In this document: in pieces, positions 62,865 to 64,000 of the stretch
How the letters are laid out: every line of letters begins with the position of its first letter
How positions within the stretch are numbered: position 1 is the first letter of the stretch
Source of the DNA: Ilyomonas sp965247435
Lineage (GTDB): Bacteria > Bacteroidota > Bacteroidia > Chitinophagales > Chitinophagaceae
Length of the DNA stretch: 64,000 nucleotides
Reading direction: 5' to 3'
Assembly: GCA_965247435.1 (NCBI GenBank)
Contig: OZ252019.1
Location: forward strand, 2,418,001 to 2,482,000
Notes under the pieces: model-generated
Databases searched by the model: none
Seen by the model: the letters and a program-made list of their open reading frames with translations, nothing else
Told to the model about the DNA's origin: nothing
Made by a program: the position numbers and the translations under genes

Positions 62865-63671
62865 ATGAAAAGGCGCTCTTTTGTAAAAGCCGCTCTGCTT
62901 TCGGGTACGTTGCCGCAGGTACTTGGATACACTGCCGCCTCTGCTGCTGGGAAGCATTCCACTGCAAAAAAGAACCGCGAATGGTATGAGTTACGCACCT
63001 ATTTTTTAAAAAACGAAACACAGCAGCACCTGGTAGAAAATTATTACGAGCACGCTGCCATACCGGCTTACAACAAAATAGGCAGCAAAAGTGTTGGCGT
63101 TTTTACAGAGCTGAAACCGGAAGGACAAACAAAATTATTTGTAGTAATCCCGCATCGGTCAATCGAAGATTTTACACAAGCTACAGAAAGATTGATGGCC
63201 GATAAAACTTATGTAACTGCCGGCGATGCGTACCTGAATGCCCCGGCTACCGCGCCGGCTTACGACCGGATAGAAACGACACTGCTGCAGGCCTTTACGG
63301 GTATGCCCGCAATGGCAACGCCAACGCCCGGTAGGCCACGGATATTTGAATTGCGCCGGTACGAAAGCCCGGGCGAAGCTGCCGGCAGGAAAAAAATAGA
63401 AATGTTTAATGATGCCGGGGAAATGACGATATTTAAAAACAAAGGCTTAAGAGCCGTATTTTTCGGACAAAGCGTAATCGGCAGTAATCAGCCCAACCTT
63501 ACGTATATGCTCACTTTTGATGATATGGACGACCATGACAAGGCGTGGAAAAATTTTGGCAGCAGCGATGAATGGAATAAACTGAAATCTATACCCGAAT
63601 ATGCGGATGCAAAATTAATATCAAAAATTACGGCTACTTTTTTAACGCCGGCCTCTTTTTCGCAAATATAA
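62865..63671 (+). CDS. NIPSNAP-family protein with Tat-like signal
   Basis: The 268-aa protein starts MKRRSFVKAALLSGTLPQVL, a twin-arginine-like signal followed by a hydrophobic stretch. The mature part contains two NIPSNAP-type ferredoxin-like repeats: WYELRTYFLKNETQQHLVEN and IFELRRYESPGEAAGRKKIE, each followed by VFTELKPEG or FFGQSVIG strands, and a late LTFDDMDDHDKAWKNFGSSD. NIPSNAP domains occur as dimeric alpha/beta barrels; their activity in bacteria is unknown. Export in folded form suggests a cofactor or early folding. It is divergent from the TolC gene and stands alone. Confidence 0.85.
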   Translation: MKRRSFVKAALLSGTLPQVLGYTAASAAGKHSTAKKNREWYELRTYFLKNETQQHLVENYYEHAAIPAYNKIGSKSVGVFTELKPEGQTKLFVVIPHRSIEDFTQATERLMADKTYVTAGDAYLNAPATAPAYDRIETTLLQAFTGMPAMATPTPGRPRIFELRRYESPGEAAGRKKIEMFNDAGEMTIFKNKGLRAVFFGQSVIGSNQPNLTYMLTFDDMDDHDKAWKNFGSSDEWNKLKSIPEYADAKLISKITATFLTPASFSQI

Positions 63672-63822
63672 ATGTTAGCAGTGCAATGGCTTCGCTTCAG
63701 TGAGAGGAAAGCAAAGCTAAAAACAATATTGCGGGAAGAAAAAACATTCAGGAAATCTCGCGTAAATTCAGGTCAGAATTTGTACCTCGTAAAAATACAA
63801 AACGGAGATAGCGCTCTAATCA

Positions 63823-63871
63823 AAAAAACGCTCCTGCAAACAGTAAAACTTCACATTACTATTTGCAGGAG
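63823..63871 (-). terminator. Terminator of the SDR-like gene
   Basis: CTCCTGCAAA and TTTGCAGGAG form a 10-bp stem with a 21-nt loop. On the minus strand the stem is followed by CG and seven T residues. It begins 28 bp beyond the stop of the partial gene at the window end. Confidence 0.65.
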
Positions 63872-63899
63872 TATAATTTTCGAACTTTAAAAGTGTCTG

Positions 63900-64000
63900 T
63901 TATTCTTTTTCCATCTGCTCTATCACTTCCCTTGATACGCCGGTAAAGCTAAAGCCGCCGTCGTGAAAAAGATTTTGCATCGTTACCATTTTCGTTAAGT
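63900..64000 (-). CDS. Short-chain dehydrogenase-like protein, C-terminal fragment
   Basis: Only the last 32 codons are in the window: VTMQNLFHDGGFSFTGVSRE followed by VIEQMEKE and a stop. The NLFHDGG turn resembles the C-terminal end of short-chain dehydrogenases, where a DGG follows the last strand, but the fragment has no catalytic residues, so this is tentative. A terminator follows. Confidence 0.4.
   Translation of the reverse strand, partial: LTKMVTMQNLFHDGGFSFTGVSREVIEQMEKE

Noticed and set aside
63672..63890. 72-aa plus-strand frame after the NIPSNAP gene
   Set aside because: It overlaps the terminator hairpin at 63831-63871 and shows no domain, signal peptide or start context.

Overview
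The window comes from a member of the Bacteroidetes, most likely of the Chitinophagaceae type. The signs are a SusC/SusD pair, carboxypeptidase-regulatory TonB-linked receptors, type IX secretion (T9SS) sorting tails, lipoprotein signals of the SC form, and promoter-like elements of the TTTG...TAnnTTTG kind. Base composition is moderate, with AT-rich gaps between genes.

Layout. 1-2.3 kb: the end of a histidine kinase, a KASIII-type synthase and a membrane fatty-acid desaturase. 2.9-12.1 kb: two tandem DUF4331 proteins, a TPR protein, a HupE/UreJ-type permease, a small exported protein and a TonB receptor, which looks like one metal- or ligand-handling locus. 12.3-13.55 kb: an intact IS3-family element with inverted repeats, a 3-bp target duplication and a -1 frameshift signal. 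13.6-16.8 kb: a secreted esterase and a delta-60 repeat protein with a T9SS tail. 17.0-19.3 kb: an arsenic operon (arsR, arsM, aquaglyceroporin, arsC). 19.5-22.9 kb: a TonB receptor with a Cys-rich partner and small proteins. 23.4-27.6 kb: two sensor kinases. 28.0-33.8 kb: GH3 hexosaminidase, miaA, a sigma-54-type response regulator, tatD, tRNA-Ser and cutC. 33.9-40.7 kb: susD, susC and an SMP-30 lactonase. 40.7-42.6 kb: repeats and a hypothetical gene. 48.9-53.4 kb: accessory genes among palindromic repeats. 53.5-64 kb: M36 protease, ERF protein, uvrB, an HlyD/TolC pair, a NIPSNAP protein and the end of an SDR-like gene.

The most unusual region is 42.65-48.9 kb. Seven co-oriented units are separated by six complete modules of constant length (about 200-205 bp) and a seventh truncated one. 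The outer ends of each unit form an inverted repeat that is specific to that unit, for example GTTATATGCC before and GGCATATAAC after the same gene. This is what integron gene cassettes predict: excision between G and TT would rebuild a foldable attC on the circle. In four units the 11th position is A at the 5' end and C at the 3' end, a mismatch on the top strand but a G-T wobble on the bottom strand, the strand that integron integrases use. A TATATTTG -7-like element lies 1 bp before the first boundary. No integrase gene is visible. I read this as an integron-like cassette array with unusually long attC-like sites, carrying a frameshifted acetyltransferase-like gene with a small partner, a WDPIGI-motif protein, a secreted alpha/beta hydrolase, a lipoprotein and three units without an obvious ORF.
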